NCBI RefSeq assembly: GCF_001747085.1
Contig: NZ_MDJD01000007.1
Span: forward strand, 731,549-795,548
Direction of reading: 5' to 3'
DNA: 64,000 nt
Source: Flavivirga aquatica
GTDB taxonomy: Bacteria; Bacteroidota; Bacteroidia; Flavobacteriales; Flavobacteriaceae
Shown piece by piece: positions 35,160 through 44,984 of the stretch. A model generated the notes under the pieces. It saw nothing but the letters and a program-made list of their open reading frames with translations. It did not search any database and was not told the DNA's origin. The stretch's first letter is position 1, and each line of letters starts with the position of its first letter. The translations under genes were made by a program, and so were the position numbers.

Positions 35160-36566
35160 ATGGACATTATACACTTAAGCGCAGAGTGCTATCCAGTAGC
35201 TAAAATTGGAGGGCTTGCAGATGTTGTAGGAGCGTTACCTAAATATCAAAACATTACGACAATTACCTCACAAGTTATCATGCCCTTTTATGATAATAGG
35301 TTTACTAAAGAAAATATTTTTACAACAGTTTATACAGCAACTTTAAATTTAGGAAGTTTAACTTTTGATTTTAGTATTTTAAAACTTAAAGAAAAAACAC
35401 TAGATTTTGATATTTTTTTTGTTGATGTTCCAGAGCTATTATTTAAAGACTATGTGTATTCGCCTAATGATACCGAACGCTTTTTAGCTTTTCAAATAGC
35501 AGCTCTTGACTGGATGCTTACCTGGGATAAACAACCTGATATAATCCATTGTCATGACCACCACACAGGGTTAATTCCTTTTATGCTTCAAGAAAGTAAT
35601 AAATATGAAGCATTTAGAAAAATCCCTAATATTTTAACCATACACAATGCCCAATATCAAGGTTGGTTTCCTCATGACAAAGTAAACCTAATTCCTTCCT
35701 TTAACTTTAATAATGTTGGGTTGTTAGATTGGGCTGGCAGTATAAACCCTTTGGCTGCAGCTATAAAATGTGCTTGGAAAGTCACAACGGTATCTCCTAG
35801 TTATATGGAAGAATTAAAAACTTCTGCAAATGGTTTAGAAAGTTTACTAAGTCAAGAAAGTGCAAAATGTTCTGGTATCTTAAATGGCATAGACTGGAAT
35901 GTATGGAATCCTGAAACAGACAACTATATTATATCAAAATACAACACCAAATCTCTTGAAGCGGGAAAGAACGCTAATAAAAAGCATTTATGTGACACCT
36001 TTAATTTAGATTTTAACAAGCCTCTTTTTGCTTTTATCGGTAGACTTGTAGGAGAAAAAGGATCTGATTTATTTCCTGAAACTTTTAAAAATAGCCTTGA
36101 AAAAAACAATGCTTGTATCCTATTATTAGGATCTGGAAATAATATCGTTGAACATCAATTAAAAGCTCTAAAAGAAGACCATGTTGGCACCTATAATACT
36201 TTTATAGGTTATGATGAAAAACTATCACATATTATTTATTCTGGAGCAGATTTTTTACTTATGCCCTCAAGAGTTGAACCTTGTGGACTCAACCAAATGT
36301 ATGCGTTAAAATATGGTACAATCCCTATAGTTAGAAGTATTGGAGGATTAAAAGATACCGTTATTGATATTTCTGAAAAAAACGGATTTGGTATTTGTCA
36401 CGACCATGTAACTGTTACAGATATAGTCACAGCAATCGATAGAGGTATTGAACTATATAAAAACAAAGTAATATTTAAAAAAATAAGAAAGCAAATCATG
36501 ACTATTGATCATTCATGGGATGCTTCTGCTAATGAATATATAAATTTATATAAATCCATAAACTAA
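35160..36566 (+). CDS. glgA: Glycogen synthase (ADP-glucose)
   Basis: A GT5 enzyme that adds glucose from ADP-glucose to alpha-1,4-glucan. The nucleotide-binding KIGGLADVVGALP (Lys15) is at the N-terminus, HCHDHHTGLIPF and GILNGIDWNVWNPETD in the middle, and FIGRLVGEKGSDL, MPSRVEPCGLNQMYALKYG and RSIGGLKDTV in the C-terminal domain. Length 468 is typical. It is first of the glgA-glgC-glgB operon (6- and 2-base gaps). Confidence 0.96.
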   Translation: MDIIHLSAECYPVAKIGGLADVVGALPKYQNITTITSQVIMPFYDNRFTKENIFTTVYTATLNLGSLTFDFSILKLKEKTLDFDIFFVDVPELLFKDYVYSPNDTERFLAFQIAALDWMLTWDKQPDIIHCHDHHTGLIPFMLQESNKYEAFRKIPNILTIHNAQYQGWFPHDKVNLIPSFNFNNVGLLDWAGSINPLAAAIKCAWKVTTVSPSYMEELKTSANGLESLLSQESAKCSGILNGIDWNVWNPETDNYIISKYNTKSLEAGKNANKKHLCDTFNLDFNKPLFAFIGRLVGEKGSDLFPETFKNSLEKNNACILLLGSGNNIVEHQLKALKEDHVGTYNTFIGYDEKLSHIIYSGADFLLMPSRVEPCGLNQMYALKYGTIPIVRSIGGLKDTVIDISEKNGFGICHDHVTVTDIVTAIDRGIELYKNKVIFKKIRKQIMTIDHSWDASANEYINLYKSIN

Positions 36567-36572
36567 CCTAGC

Positions 36573-37835
36573 ATGATAAATGACAAAGTTTTAGCCATTA
36601 TTTTAGGCGGCGGACAAGGCTCCAGATTACACCCATTAACCGAAGAAAGATCAAAACCCGCTGTTCCTATTGCTGGAAAGTATAGGTTAGTAGATATCCC
36701 CATCTCTAACTGTATCAATTCCAATATAAAACGCATGTTTGTGCTAACACAATTTAATTCGGCATCACTAAATAGGCACATTAAAGACACTTATCATTTT
36801 AGCTTTTTTAGTTCTGCATTTGTAGATGTATTGGCTGCAGAACAAACTCCAGAAAACAAAGGGTGGTTTCAAGGAACGGCTGATGCCGTAAGGCAAAGCA
36901 TGCACCATCTTTTAAGACATGAATTTGAATATGTGCTAATCTTATCTGGAGATCAATTATACCAAATGGATTACGACTTAATGATTAAAGCTCATATTAA
37001 AAATAAAGCAAAAATATCTATAGCTACCATTCCTGTAAATGCAAAGGATGCTACATCCTTTGGAATATTAAAAGCAGATGATAAAAACTTAGTAACGTCT
37101 TTTGTTGAAAAACCAGATACTAGCTTGCTACCAGAATGGAATTCCGATGTTAGTAATGAAATGAAAGCACAGGGGAGAAATTACCTTGCATCTATGGGCA
37201 TCTATATTTTTAACAAAGATCTTTTAATTGATCTAATGAGTAACCCAGATACTATTGATTTTGGTAAAGAAATTATTCCGCAAAGTATTCATGAGCATAA
37301 AACACTAAGTTATCAATATGAAGGCTACTGGACAGACATAGGTAATATAGATTCCTTTTTTGAAGCTAATATTGGCTTAACTGCTGATATTCCTGAGTTT
37401 GATTTATACAATAAATCAAAACGTATTTATACTAGAGCCCGAATGCTCCCTACCACTAAAGTATCAGGTACTACACTTAACAAAACCGTAATAGCAGAAG
37501 GTTGCATTATTAGTGCTGCCAAAATTGAACAATCTGTAATAGGTATTCGTTCAAGAATTGGAGACGAATCAACCATAATAAACACCTATATGATGGGAAG
37601 TGACTACTACCAAACTTTAGATGATGTTAACAATTCAAAAATCAATATTATAGGTATTGGAGCTCGATGCTTTATTAAAAATGCTATATTAGACAAAAAC
37701 TGTTGCATTGGAAACGATGTTAGGATTAACGGTGGCAACCACTTAGAAGACACAGAAACGAAAACTTATGCCATAAAAGATGGTATAGTCGTTATAAAAA
37801 AAGGAGCCGTAATTCCTAACGGTTTTGTATTATAA
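36573..37835 (+). CDS. glgC: Glucose-1-phosphate adenylyltransferase
   Basis: It makes ADP-glucose, the committed step of glycogen synthesis. The 420-residue protein has the nucleotidyltransferase start ILGGGQGSRLHPLTEERSKP, the IPISNCINS motif, GTADAVRQ, SGDQLYQMDY, FVEKP and YWTDIGNID, followed by a C-terminal left-handed beta-helix region. The active-site residues look complete. Confidence 0.96.
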   Translation: MINDKVLAIILGGGQGSRLHPLTEERSKPAVPIAGKYRLVDIPISNCINSNIKRMFVLTQFNSASLNRHIKDTYHFSFFSSAFVDVLAAEQTPENKGWFQGTADAVRQSMHHLLRHEFEYVLILSGDQLYQMDYDLMIKAHIKNKAKISIATIPVNAKDATSFGILKADDKNLVTSFVEKPDTSLLPEWNSDVSNEMKAQGRNYLASMGIYIFNKDLLIDLMSNPDTIDFGKEIIPQSIHEHKTLSYQYEGYWTDIGNIDSFFEANIGLTADIPEFDLYNKSKRIYTRARMLPTTKVSGTTLNKTVIAEGCIISAAKIEQSVIGIRSRIGDESTIINTYMMGSDYYQTLDDVNNSKINIIGIGARCFIKNAILDKNCCIGNDVRINGGNHLEDTETKTYAIKDGIVVIKKGAVIPNGFVL

Positions 37836-37837
37836 AT

Positions 37838-39748
37838 ATGGCACACGTTAAACCTTATAGTTTATTTACAGATTTTGACATAAACCTTTTTAAAGCAGGT
37901 AAACACTACCGTCTTTATGAAAAATTTGGATCTCACATCACAACCATCGATGGTATCGATGGTGTTTATTTTGCTGTTTGGGCACCCAGTGCAAAACAAG
38001 TGTCTGTAGTTGGCGATTTTAATTTTTGGACCGAAGGAGAACACCTATTAAACGTACGTTGGGATTCCAGTGGTATATGGGAGGGATTCATTCCTCTTAT
38101 TGGAAAAGGTAATATCTATAAATACAAAATAGAAAGTAATAATGATGGTATAAAAACTGAAAAGGCCGATCCTTATGCAAGACGTTATGAGCACCCTCCA
38201 AAAACAGCATCCATAGTATGGGATGACACCTATAAATGGAAAGACTCTAAATGGATGAAAAAGCGTAAAGTTTATAATGCTATTGACGCGCCTTATTCTG
38301 TTTATGAAGTACACCTAGGTTCATGGAAAAAACAGATAGAAGAAAATCGCTTTTTATCATACTACGAACTAGCAAATGATTTGGTTAATTATGTTAAGGA
38401 CATGAATTTTACTCATGTAGAACTCATGCCCATTATGGAACACCCATATGATCCATCATGGGGTTACCAAATTACAGGTTATTTTGCACCAACTTCTCGT
38501 TTTGGATATCCCGAAGAATTTAAATATCTAGTTGATAAACTACATCAAAACGACATTGGTATCATTTTAGATTGGGTACCATCCCATTTCCCTGAGGACG
38601 CACATGGTCTTGGTTTTTTTGACGGATCACATCTTTATGAACATCCAGATAGAAAAAAAGGATATCATCAAGATTGGAAAAGTTTAATTTTTAATTATGA
38701 ACGGAATGAAGTCCGATCATTTTTAATAAGTAATGCTATATTTTGGCTTGAACAATACCATGCAGATGGTTTACGTGTTGATGCCGTAGCATCAATGCTA
38801 TTCTTAGATTATTCACGAGAAGACGGCGAATGGGAACCAAACATCTATGGTGGAAGAGAAAACTTAGCGGTAATAAGCTTCTTAAAAGAATTAAACCAAG
38901 AAGTGTATGCTTCGTTTCCAGATGTACAAACAATTGCCGAGGAATCTACAGCATTTCCTATGGTATCTAAACCAACATTTGTTGGCGGGTTAGGGTTTGG
39001 GATGAAATGGATGATGGGATGGATGCATGACACCTTAGAATATTTTGCAAAGGATCCTGTTTATAGAAAATATCATCAAAATGATATTACCTTTAGTTTA
39101 GCTTATGCTTTTACAGAGAATTTTATGTTACCCCTATCTCACGATGAAGTCGTTTATGGTAAAAATTCTATTTTAGGAAGAATGCCTGGTGACGAATGGC
39201 AACGTTTTGCAAATCTTCGCCTTTTATATGGTTGTATGTTTACGCATCCTGGAACAAAACTATTGTTTATGGGCGGCGAATTTGGTCAATATAATGAATG
39301 GAATTTTCAAGAAAGCTTAGATTGGAACTTATTAGAATTTGAACCTCATAAAAACATTCAAAATTATTATAAAGAATTAAACGCACTTTACAAAACTACG
39401 CCCGCTCTATACGAAAAAGGGTTTAGCAACGAAGGTTTTGAATGGATAAGTTTCGACGATCATGAAAACTGTGTTATTTCTTATATAAGAAAAGGCTACA
39501 ATACCACTGATGACGTTGTAGTGGTTTGTAATTTAACCCCTACTATTAGAGAAAACTACCGAATTGGAGTACCTATAAAAGGTAAACTTAAAGAGATATT
39601 TAATAGTGATTCTAAAACTTTTGGAGGCAGCGGTGTTTCAAATAAAAAACAAATAACCATTAAAAAAACACCTTGGAATGGTAAGACTTTTTCTGCGGAA
39701 ATTACCTTAGCTCCTTTAGCAATAATAGTTTTCCAATTTAAACCTTAA
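37838..39748 (+). CDS. glgB: 1,4-alpha-glucan branching enzyme
   Basis: A GH13 enzyme that makes alpha-1,6 branches. The CBM48-like N-terminal domain (about 35-130, VYFAVWAPSAKQVSVVGDFN) precedes the catalytic barrel with DWVPSHF, the nucleophile Asp in DGLRVDAVASML, the acid/base Glu in IAEEST and LSHDEVVYGK. A C-terminal beta domain ends the 636-residue protein. It is the last of the three glg genes and is followed by a terminator at 39836. Confidence 0.96.
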   Translation: MAHVKPYSLFTDFDINLFKAGKHYRLYEKFGSHITTIDGIDGVYFAVWAPSAKQVSVVGDFNFWTEGEHLLNVRWDSSGIWEGFIPLIGKGNIYKYKIESNNDGIKTEKADPYARRYEHPPKTASIVWDDTYKWKDSKWMKKRKVYNAIDAPYSVYEVHLGSWKKQIEENRFLSYYELANDLVNYVKDMNFTHVELMPIMEHPYDPSWGYQITGYFAPTSRFGYPEEFKYLVDKLHQNDIGIILDWVPSHFPEDAHGLGFFDGSHLYEHPDRKKGYHQDWKSLIFNYERNEVRSFLISNAIFWLEQYHADGLRVDAVASMLFLDYSREDGEWEPNIYGGRENLAVISFLKELNQEVYASFPDVQTIAEESTAFPMVSKPTFVGGLGFGMKWMMGWMHDTLEYFAKDPVYRKYHQNDITFSLAYAFTENFMLPLSHDEVVYGKNSILGRMPGDEWQRFANLRLLYGCMFTHPGTKLLFMGGEFGQYNEWNFQESLDWNLLEFEPHKNIQNYYKELNALYKTTPALYEKGFSNEGFEWISFDDHENCVISYIRKGYNTTDDVVVVCNLTPTIRENYRIGVPIKGKLKEIFNSDSKTFGGSGVSNKKQITIKKTPWNGKTFSAEITLAPLAIIVFQFKP

Positions 39749-39818
39749 AATTTTGATCCTTCTATTACTATTAATACCATAATAGAAATTGAAAAGACCA
39801 ATTTTAAAATAAAATTTC

Positions 39819-39826
39819 TATTTTTG
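39819..39826 (+). promoter_or_regulatory. -7 box overlapping the glgB terminator region
   Basis: TATTTTTG, ten bases before a terminator stem. A transcript starting here would begin within or next to the hairpin at 39836-39860. Confidence 0.45.
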
Positions 39827-39835
39827 AGAAGATTT

Positions 39836-39865
39836 AGGCTCTGATTGTAAATCAGAGCCTTTTTA
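39836..39865 (+). terminator. Terminator after glgB
   Basis: Perfect 11-bp stem AGGCTCTGATT / AATCAGAGCCT with a 3-nt loop and TTTT. It ends only 9 bases before the next start codon. Confidence 0.85.
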
Positions 39866-39873
39866 ATATATAA

Positions 39874-40884
39874 ATGGGATTAATTAAAGACATTCTTTAT
39901 AAGACATCAAATAAGCAAATGCTGGGCGTAGTGAAAAATCAATCTATTTTTCCTTATTATCATTTGGTTAATAACAAAGATGTCACTCATATAAAACATT
40001 TATATCAATTCAAGAACATTGAAAAATTTAAACAAGACCTAGACACCTTACTTAAATACTACAAGCCTCTAGACCCTAGTTTATTTACAAACACAAGAAC
40101 AAAAATTATAATTCCTAAAAATCATTTCTTACTTACTTTTGACGATGGTTTGAGTGAAATTTATAACATCATTTTCCCTATACTTAAACAAAAAGGAATA
40201 AATGCTGTTTTTTTTATTAATCCAGATTTTATTGATAATAATGAGAGCTTATATAAACACGACCTAAGCATCATTATAGAATCTCTTAAAACATCTCATT
40301 ATAAAAAAAACACCATAGACAAAATTGTTAAAATTTTAGGAATTGAAACCAACACTTCTCTTCCCCAATTAACAACAACTATCAAGCAAATAAAACAATC
40401 TCAAAATAACATTATTGAAGACATTGCAGATTTATTAAATATAGACCTTTATCAATATATCGAAACACATAAGCCTTATTTATCTAAAAGTCAAATTCAA
40501 GAGATGATTCATTCAGGATTTTATTTTGGAGGGCATACCATGTCACATCCTCGTTTGCTTGAATTATCCATAGAAAAACAAAAAAAAGAAGTTATCGATT
40601 CAATAAAATGGCTAAAAACCAACTTTAACATTGATTATTCTTTTTTTGCTTTTCCATTTTCAGACAAAGGCATCTCAAAAGCACTTATAAATGAAATTTT
40701 TAAATATGATGAATCTGCTGTTATTTTTGGTAATTCTGGAATAAAAAAAGATGTTAATAATAGGATAATACAAAGGTTCTCTCTTGAAAACCCAAATAAG
40801 CATACAGAAAAACAAATAGTCACAGAAAACCTATATAAATATTACAATAAGGCTATTGGTAAGTATAAAATAAAACGAAATTAA
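39874..40884 (+). CDS. Polysaccharide deacetylase (CE4/NodB-like)
   Basis: The 336-residue protein has the NodB motif FLLTFDDGLSEIYN (metal/catalytic Asp pair near residue 91), a second-motif-like GGHTMSHPRLLELS with the His pair, and AFPFSD near 258. No signal peptide, so it should act in the cytoplasm, as in O-antigen/exopolysaccharide or lipid-linked sugar modification. A 45-residue insert (about 140-190) separates motifs. It probably forms a unit with the following GNAT gene (8-base gap). The sugar substrate is unknown. Confidence 0.85.
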   Translation: MGLIKDILYKTSNKQMLGVVKNQSIFPYYHLVNNKDVTHIKHLYQFKNIEKFKQDLDTLLKYYKPLDPSLFTNTRTKIIIPKNHFLLTFDDGLSEIYNIIFPILKQKGINAVFFINPDFIDNNESLYKHDLSIIIESLKTSHYKKNTIDKIVKILGIETNTSLPQLTTTIKQIKQSQNNIIEDIADLLNIDLYQYIETHKPYLSKSQIQEMIHSGFYFGGHTMSHPRLLELSIEKQKKEVIDSIKWLKTNFNIDYSFFAFPFSDKGISKALINEIFKYDESAVIFGNSGIKKDVNNRIIQRFSLENPNKHTEKQIVTENLYKYYNKAIGKYKIKRN

Positions 40885-40892
40885 AAATTAGT

Positions 40893-41996
40893 TTGATTAA
40901 AAAAATTTTAAAAAAAGACGTCCCAGAATTTATCCAAAATCCAATTTTTTGGAACCATTCTTTTCTATCTGTTACTAAACACAGGTTATATGCTCATTAT
41001 ATGAATCCTAATTGTGACGACGACGATATTGTCTTACTTTTAGCATATTTAAATGATGAAATTGTAGGATACATGGGGGTTTTCATTGACATAATAGAAG
41101 TAAATGGTAAAAGTCAAAAAATCGGCTGGCTATCTACATGGTGGGTTCATCCTAAAACAAAAGGCACAGGTATTGGACGCAAGATTCTTAATACCATGTA
41201 TGAAAGTTTGGACGGACGAATTGGTGTCTCTCAATTTACTCCAAGTGCTAAACGTGTTTATGTTAAATCGGGATATTTTAATGAACTAAAAACAAATAAA
41301 GGTTTCAAATTTGCATTTAGAAGTAATTTAAATATTGTCATACCTTTAATCAATCCAAAACTAACTAAGTTTTTACCTCTTTTTTCTCTTACAGATATTT
41401 TAATAAACTTACCCATAAATCTAAAAAACCAAATGCATAAATTTACAACTATGCAAAGGCTAAAAAACATTAAGATTGAATATGTTAATATTATTGATAA
41501 TGAGACAGAAAAACTAATTAGAGATCATAGTTCTAACCATTTATCTCAAAAATCACCTCAATTTTTTCAATGGCTCAAAGCTCATCACTGGGTACAAGAA
41601 GCGCCTTTAATAAAATATGACATTCATGAGAAATATGAATTTTCTATGAGTGCTGAAAAGTTTAACATATACTTTACAAAAGTTTTTAATAATAACAAAT
41701 TAGTTGGTTTTTTAGTATTGCAAAGAAAAAATCACCTTCTAAAAGTTCTATTTGCCTATTATATTGATGGTAATCAAAACATAATGGCTAATCTCATTTT
41801 ATTACACGCCTTTAAACTAAAAATTAAAGAACTTGTTTGTTACGACGAAAAAATAAATAATATTATAGTTTCTTCGAAAACCTATTTATATAAAAGAAAA
41901 AAGCTAAAAGAATCTATCATTTCAAAAGTTTTTGAAGAAAAAAATTATAGTAATTATAATTTAAATTTTGGAGATGGAGATTGCTGTTTCGCATAG
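40893..41996 (+). CDS. GNAT-family N-acetyltransferase-like protein
   Basis: Starts with TTG 40893, 8 bases after the deacetylase. Residues about 40-150 form an acetyl-CoA-binding GNAT core: DDEIVGYMGVF strands, HPKTKGTGIGRKIL (pyrophosphate loop, R/Q-x-x-G-x-G/A type) and the following helix. The remaining 200 residues look like a second, degenerate acyltransferase-like domain. Pairing with a deacetylase suggests acylation of a sugar or peptide in a surface glycan; the target is unknown. Confidence 0.8.
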   Translation: MIKKILKKDVPEFIQNPIFWNHSFLSVTKHRLYAHYMNPNCDDDDIVLLLAYLNDEIVGYMGVFIDIIEVNGKSQKIGWLSTWWVHPKTKGTGIGRKILNTMYESLDGRIGVSQFTPSAKRVYVKSGYFNELKTNKGFKFAFRSNLNIVIPLINPKLTKFLPLFSLTDILINLPINLKNQMHKFTTMQRLKNIKIEYVNIIDNETEKLIRDHSSNHLSQKSPQFFQWLKAHHWVQEAPLIKYDIHEKYEFSMSAEKFNIYFTKVFNNNKLVGFLVLQRKNHLLKVLFAYYIDGNQNIMANLILLHAFKLKIKELVCYDEKINNIIVSSKTYLYKRKKLKESIISKVFEEKNYSNYNLNFGDGDCCFA

Positions 41997-42196
41997 GTTA
42001 TCCTTCATTTTAATTATTTAACACTCTATTTCATTCATCGTTTTTAAAAGCATAAAATCTAACATGTTAAATTTTTATTAATTATAAACCTCATTATTTG
42101 AGGTTTACATAATATTTCCTTTGTTTTTTTAATAAAAAGAAACATAAAAGGCGCTTTAATTTCATTAATTTTGGAATTCATTATTTTACTTAAAAT

Positions 42197-44599
42197 ATGA
42201 TATTAAACACAGAATTAGAATACAAAGGGAATCTATTCCCAACAAAAATAATTTCCTACGAAAAAAACCTTAATGTTTTATCTTTTACTACCCAGAACGG
42301 TGTTATTTTACAAGTTACTGTACGTAGAGATAGCATATTGCGTTTTAGATATACCACTACTGGTATTTTTGAAAACGATTTTTCTTATGCCATAACTAAA
42401 TATGCAAGCAGAGGTTATAACCATCTTGAAGTTACTGAGGATGATGATAATTATTTCATTAAAACAGCAAAACTTATTTGTCGTATTTCAAAAATAGATT
42501 TACGTAAATCTATTTTTGACGCTAAAGACAACACCTTAATTTGTGAAGACGAGCTTGGTTTCCATTGGGAAGAAAGTTATAAGTTTGGCGGTAATATTGT
42601 AAAAATGACTAAAACCGCTCAACCTGGTGAAAGTTATTATGGACTAGGAGATAAACCTGTTGACAATAACCTAAAAGGAAAACGTTTTGAAAACTGGGTA
42701 ACAGATTCTTATGCTTTTGGAAAAGATACAGATCCTATATATAAAGCAATTCCATTTTATACAGGTCTACACCATAAAAAATCATACGGAATCTTTTTTG
42801 ATAATAGCTTTCATTCTTACTTTGATTTTTGTCATGAACGCAGAAATATTACAAGTTTTTGGGCTCAAGGCGGCGAAATGAATTACTACTTTATTTACGG
42901 TCCAGATATGTCTGAAGTAGTTACAAACTACACAGATTTAACAGGCAAACCTCATGAAATTCCTGCCTTATGGACATTGGGATATCACCAATGTAAATGG
43001 AGTTACTATCCAGAATCTAACGTAAAAGAAATTACTGCCAAATTTAGAGAATTACAAATTCCATGTGATGCGATTTATTTAGATATTGATTATATGGAAG
43101 GTTTTAGATGTTTCACTTGGAGTAAAGATCATTTTCCTGACCCAAAAAGAATGGTTAAGGAATTAGCCGACGATGGCTTTAAAACCATTGTCATTATAGA
43201 TCCAGGGATCAAAATAGATATGGATTATTCTGTCTTTAAAGAAGGTCTTGATAAAGATTATTTCTGTAAACGTGCAGATGGTCCTTATATGAAAGGAAAA
43301 GTTTGGCCTGGTGAATGTTATTTCCCAGATTTCACAAATCCTGAAGTTAGAGAATGGTGGTCCGATCTATTTAAAGAACTCATTGAAGATATAGGTGTTA
43401 AGGGTGTTTGGAACGACATGAATGAACCCGCTGTTATGGATGTCCCTGGAAAAACATTCCCCGACGATGTAAGACACAACTACGATGGCAACTATTGCAG
43501 TCACAGAAAAGCACATAATGTTTATGGCATGCAAATGGCGCGTGCTACGTATCAAGGCTTAAAAAAATTCTCATACCCTAAAAGACCTTTTGTAATTACA
43601 AGAGCAGCTTATTCTGGAACACAACGCTATACATCTAGTTGGACAGGAGACAATATAGCTACTTGGGAGCACTTAACTATTGCAAATATTCAAGCGCAAC
43701 GTATGTGCATGTCTGGATTTTCTTTTATAGGGTCTGATATTGGTGGTTTTGCAGAACAACCCAATGGCGAATTATATGCACGCTGGATTCAATTAGGTAT
43801 TTTCCATCCTTTTTGTAGAACGCATTCATCTGGAGATCATGGAGATCAAGAACCTTGGGCTTTTGGTGATAGTATTACAAATGTTGTAAGGAAGTTTATA
43901 GAATTAAGATACCAATTATTACCTTATTTATACACTGCATTTTGGAGATATGTAGAAGAAGGTGTTCCTATCTTAAAATCATTAGTTTTATACGATCAGG
44001 AAGACCCTCAAACACATTATAGAAATGACGAATTTATTTTTGGTGAAAAAATATTAGCTTGTCCTGTTACTGGACCTAACCAAAAAGGTAGACGCATGTA
44101 TTTCCCAAGAGGGGAATGGTATAACTTTTGGAATGATGAAATTATAGAAGGAGGGCAAGAAGCATGGGTAGATGCAGACCTAGATAGTATGCCCATTTTT
44201 GTTAAAACTGGTGCTATAATTCCTAAATATCCTATTCAACAATATGTTGGAGAAAAAACCATTGATGAGTTATCACTTGACGTATATTATAAACTAGGTA
44301 AAGAAACATCTCAAGTTTATGAAGATGCTACCGATGGTTATGATTATATTAAAGGTAGATACAGCTTGAGAAACTTTAATTTACTAGGTAAAGAAAATGA
44401 ATTAATCATTCAACAGCACAAATCTGGTAAGTTTATAACAACATATAAAACGTTTAAACTTAGCCTACATGGACTGCCCTTTAAAATTTCTAAAGTTCAA
44501 ATTGATAATGAAGAAATCGCCTTTAAAGACATTAAGCTTAACGGAGATAATACTTTAATTATTAATAAAGAATTTACAGAGCTACATATTATGGCATAA
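42197..44599 (+). CDS. GH31 alpha-glucosidase
   Basis: The 800-residue GH31 enzyme has an N-terminal galactose-mutarotase-like beta-sandwich (about 1-260), then a catalytic barrel with LDIDYMEGFRCFTW, the nucleophile Asp in VWNDMNEPAV and acid/base Asp in SSWTGDNIATWEHL, SGFSFIGSDIGGF and RTHSSGDHG, then C-terminal beta domains. No signal peptide, so it probably trims maltodextrins or glycogen in the cytoplasm next to the glg operon. A strong terminator follows. Confidence 0.95.
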   Translation: MILNTELEYKGNLFPTKIISYEKNLNVLSFTTQNGVILQVTVRRDSILRFRYTTTGIFENDFSYAITKYASRGYNHLEVTEDDDNYFIKTAKLICRISKIDLRKSIFDAKDNTLICEDELGFHWEESYKFGGNIVKMTKTAQPGESYYGLGDKPVDNNLKGKRFENWVTDSYAFGKDTDPIYKAIPFYTGLHHKKSYGIFFDNSFHSYFDFCHERRNITSFWAQGGEMNYYFIYGPDMSEVVTNYTDLTGKPHEIPALWTLGYHQCKWSYYPESNVKEITAKFRELQIPCDAIYLDIDYMEGFRCFTWSKDHFPDPKRMVKELADDGFKTIVIIDPGIKIDMDYSVFKEGLDKDYFCKRADGPYMKGKVWPGECYFPDFTNPEVREWWSDLFKELIEDIGVKGVWNDMNEPAVMDVPGKTFPDDVRHNYDGNYCSHRKAHNVYGMQMARATYQGLKKFSYPKRPFVITRAAYSGTQRYTSSWTGDNIATWEHLTIANIQAQRMCMSGFSFIGSDIGGFAEQPNGELYARWIQLGIFHPFCRTHSSGDHGDQEPWAFGDSITNVVRKFIELRYQLLPYLYTAFWRYVEEGVPILKSLVLYDQEDPQTHYRNDEFIFGEKILACPVTGPNQKGRRMYFPRGEWYNFWNDEIIEGGQEAWVDADLDSMPIFVKTGAIIPKYPIQQYVGEKTIDELSLDVYYKLGKETSQVYEDATDGYDYIKGRYSLRNFNLLGKENELIIQQHKSGKFITTYKTFKLSLHGLPFKISKVQIDNEEIAFKDIKLNGDNTLIINKEFTELHIMA

Positions 44600-44621
44600 A
44601 TAAGCCAATAATAATTTGTAT

Positions 44622-44658
44622 AAAAAAAGCCTCACTTTTAAAAAGTGAGGCTTTTTTT
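44622..44658 (+). terminator. Terminator after the GH31 gene
   Basis: Long stem AAAAAAAGCCTCACTTTT / AAAAGTGAGGCTTTTTTT with a tiny loop, a near-perfect bidirectional hairpin. Confidence 0.9.
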
Positions 44659-44914
44659 ATACCCTAAATAAATAAACTTAATGCTTTTTAGCATACACTA
44701 TTCTAATTTTTTCTTGTATAATTTTATTTTTTAAAAAAAATTTACTGTTATTTTTAATATTTTCATAATCAATGTTAAAACACTGTCTGTCAATTACATT
44801 ATATGTGAAATTTATTAGTTTTTTTAATAAAAAAACTGTTTTAAGCTCGTTTTTTTTAATAAAAATCTTTTTCGTTTGTTATTACTCTCTTTTTCATCGA
44901 CTAAAGGTTATAAT

Positions 44915-44946
44915 TTGTTATACGTAAAAGCTTACACGTATAACAA
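44915..44946. promoter_or_regulatory. Perfect inverted repeat, possible operator
   Basis: TTGTTATACGT (44915-44925) and ACGTATAACAA (44936-44946) are perfect inverse complements with a 10-base spacer, 39 bases upstream of the secreted-protein start at 44985. Half-sites are about 21 bases apart centre to centre, fitting a dimeric regulator. A hairpin in the leader is the alternative. The rest of the 385-base gap is T/A-rich with AGTTTTTTT-type short repeats at 44817-44837. Confidence 0.5.
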
Positions 44947-44984
44947 GTAGTAAGCTACATTAAATAATTATTAAAAATTAAAAC

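Noticed and set aside
38048..38314. 88-codon minus-strand frame inside glgB
   Set aside because: Hydrophobic look comes from reading GlgB codons in reverse; GlgB motifs on the plus strand are complete.
40635..40823. Minus-strand 62-codon frame in the deacetylase
   Set aside because: Antisense shadow without features.
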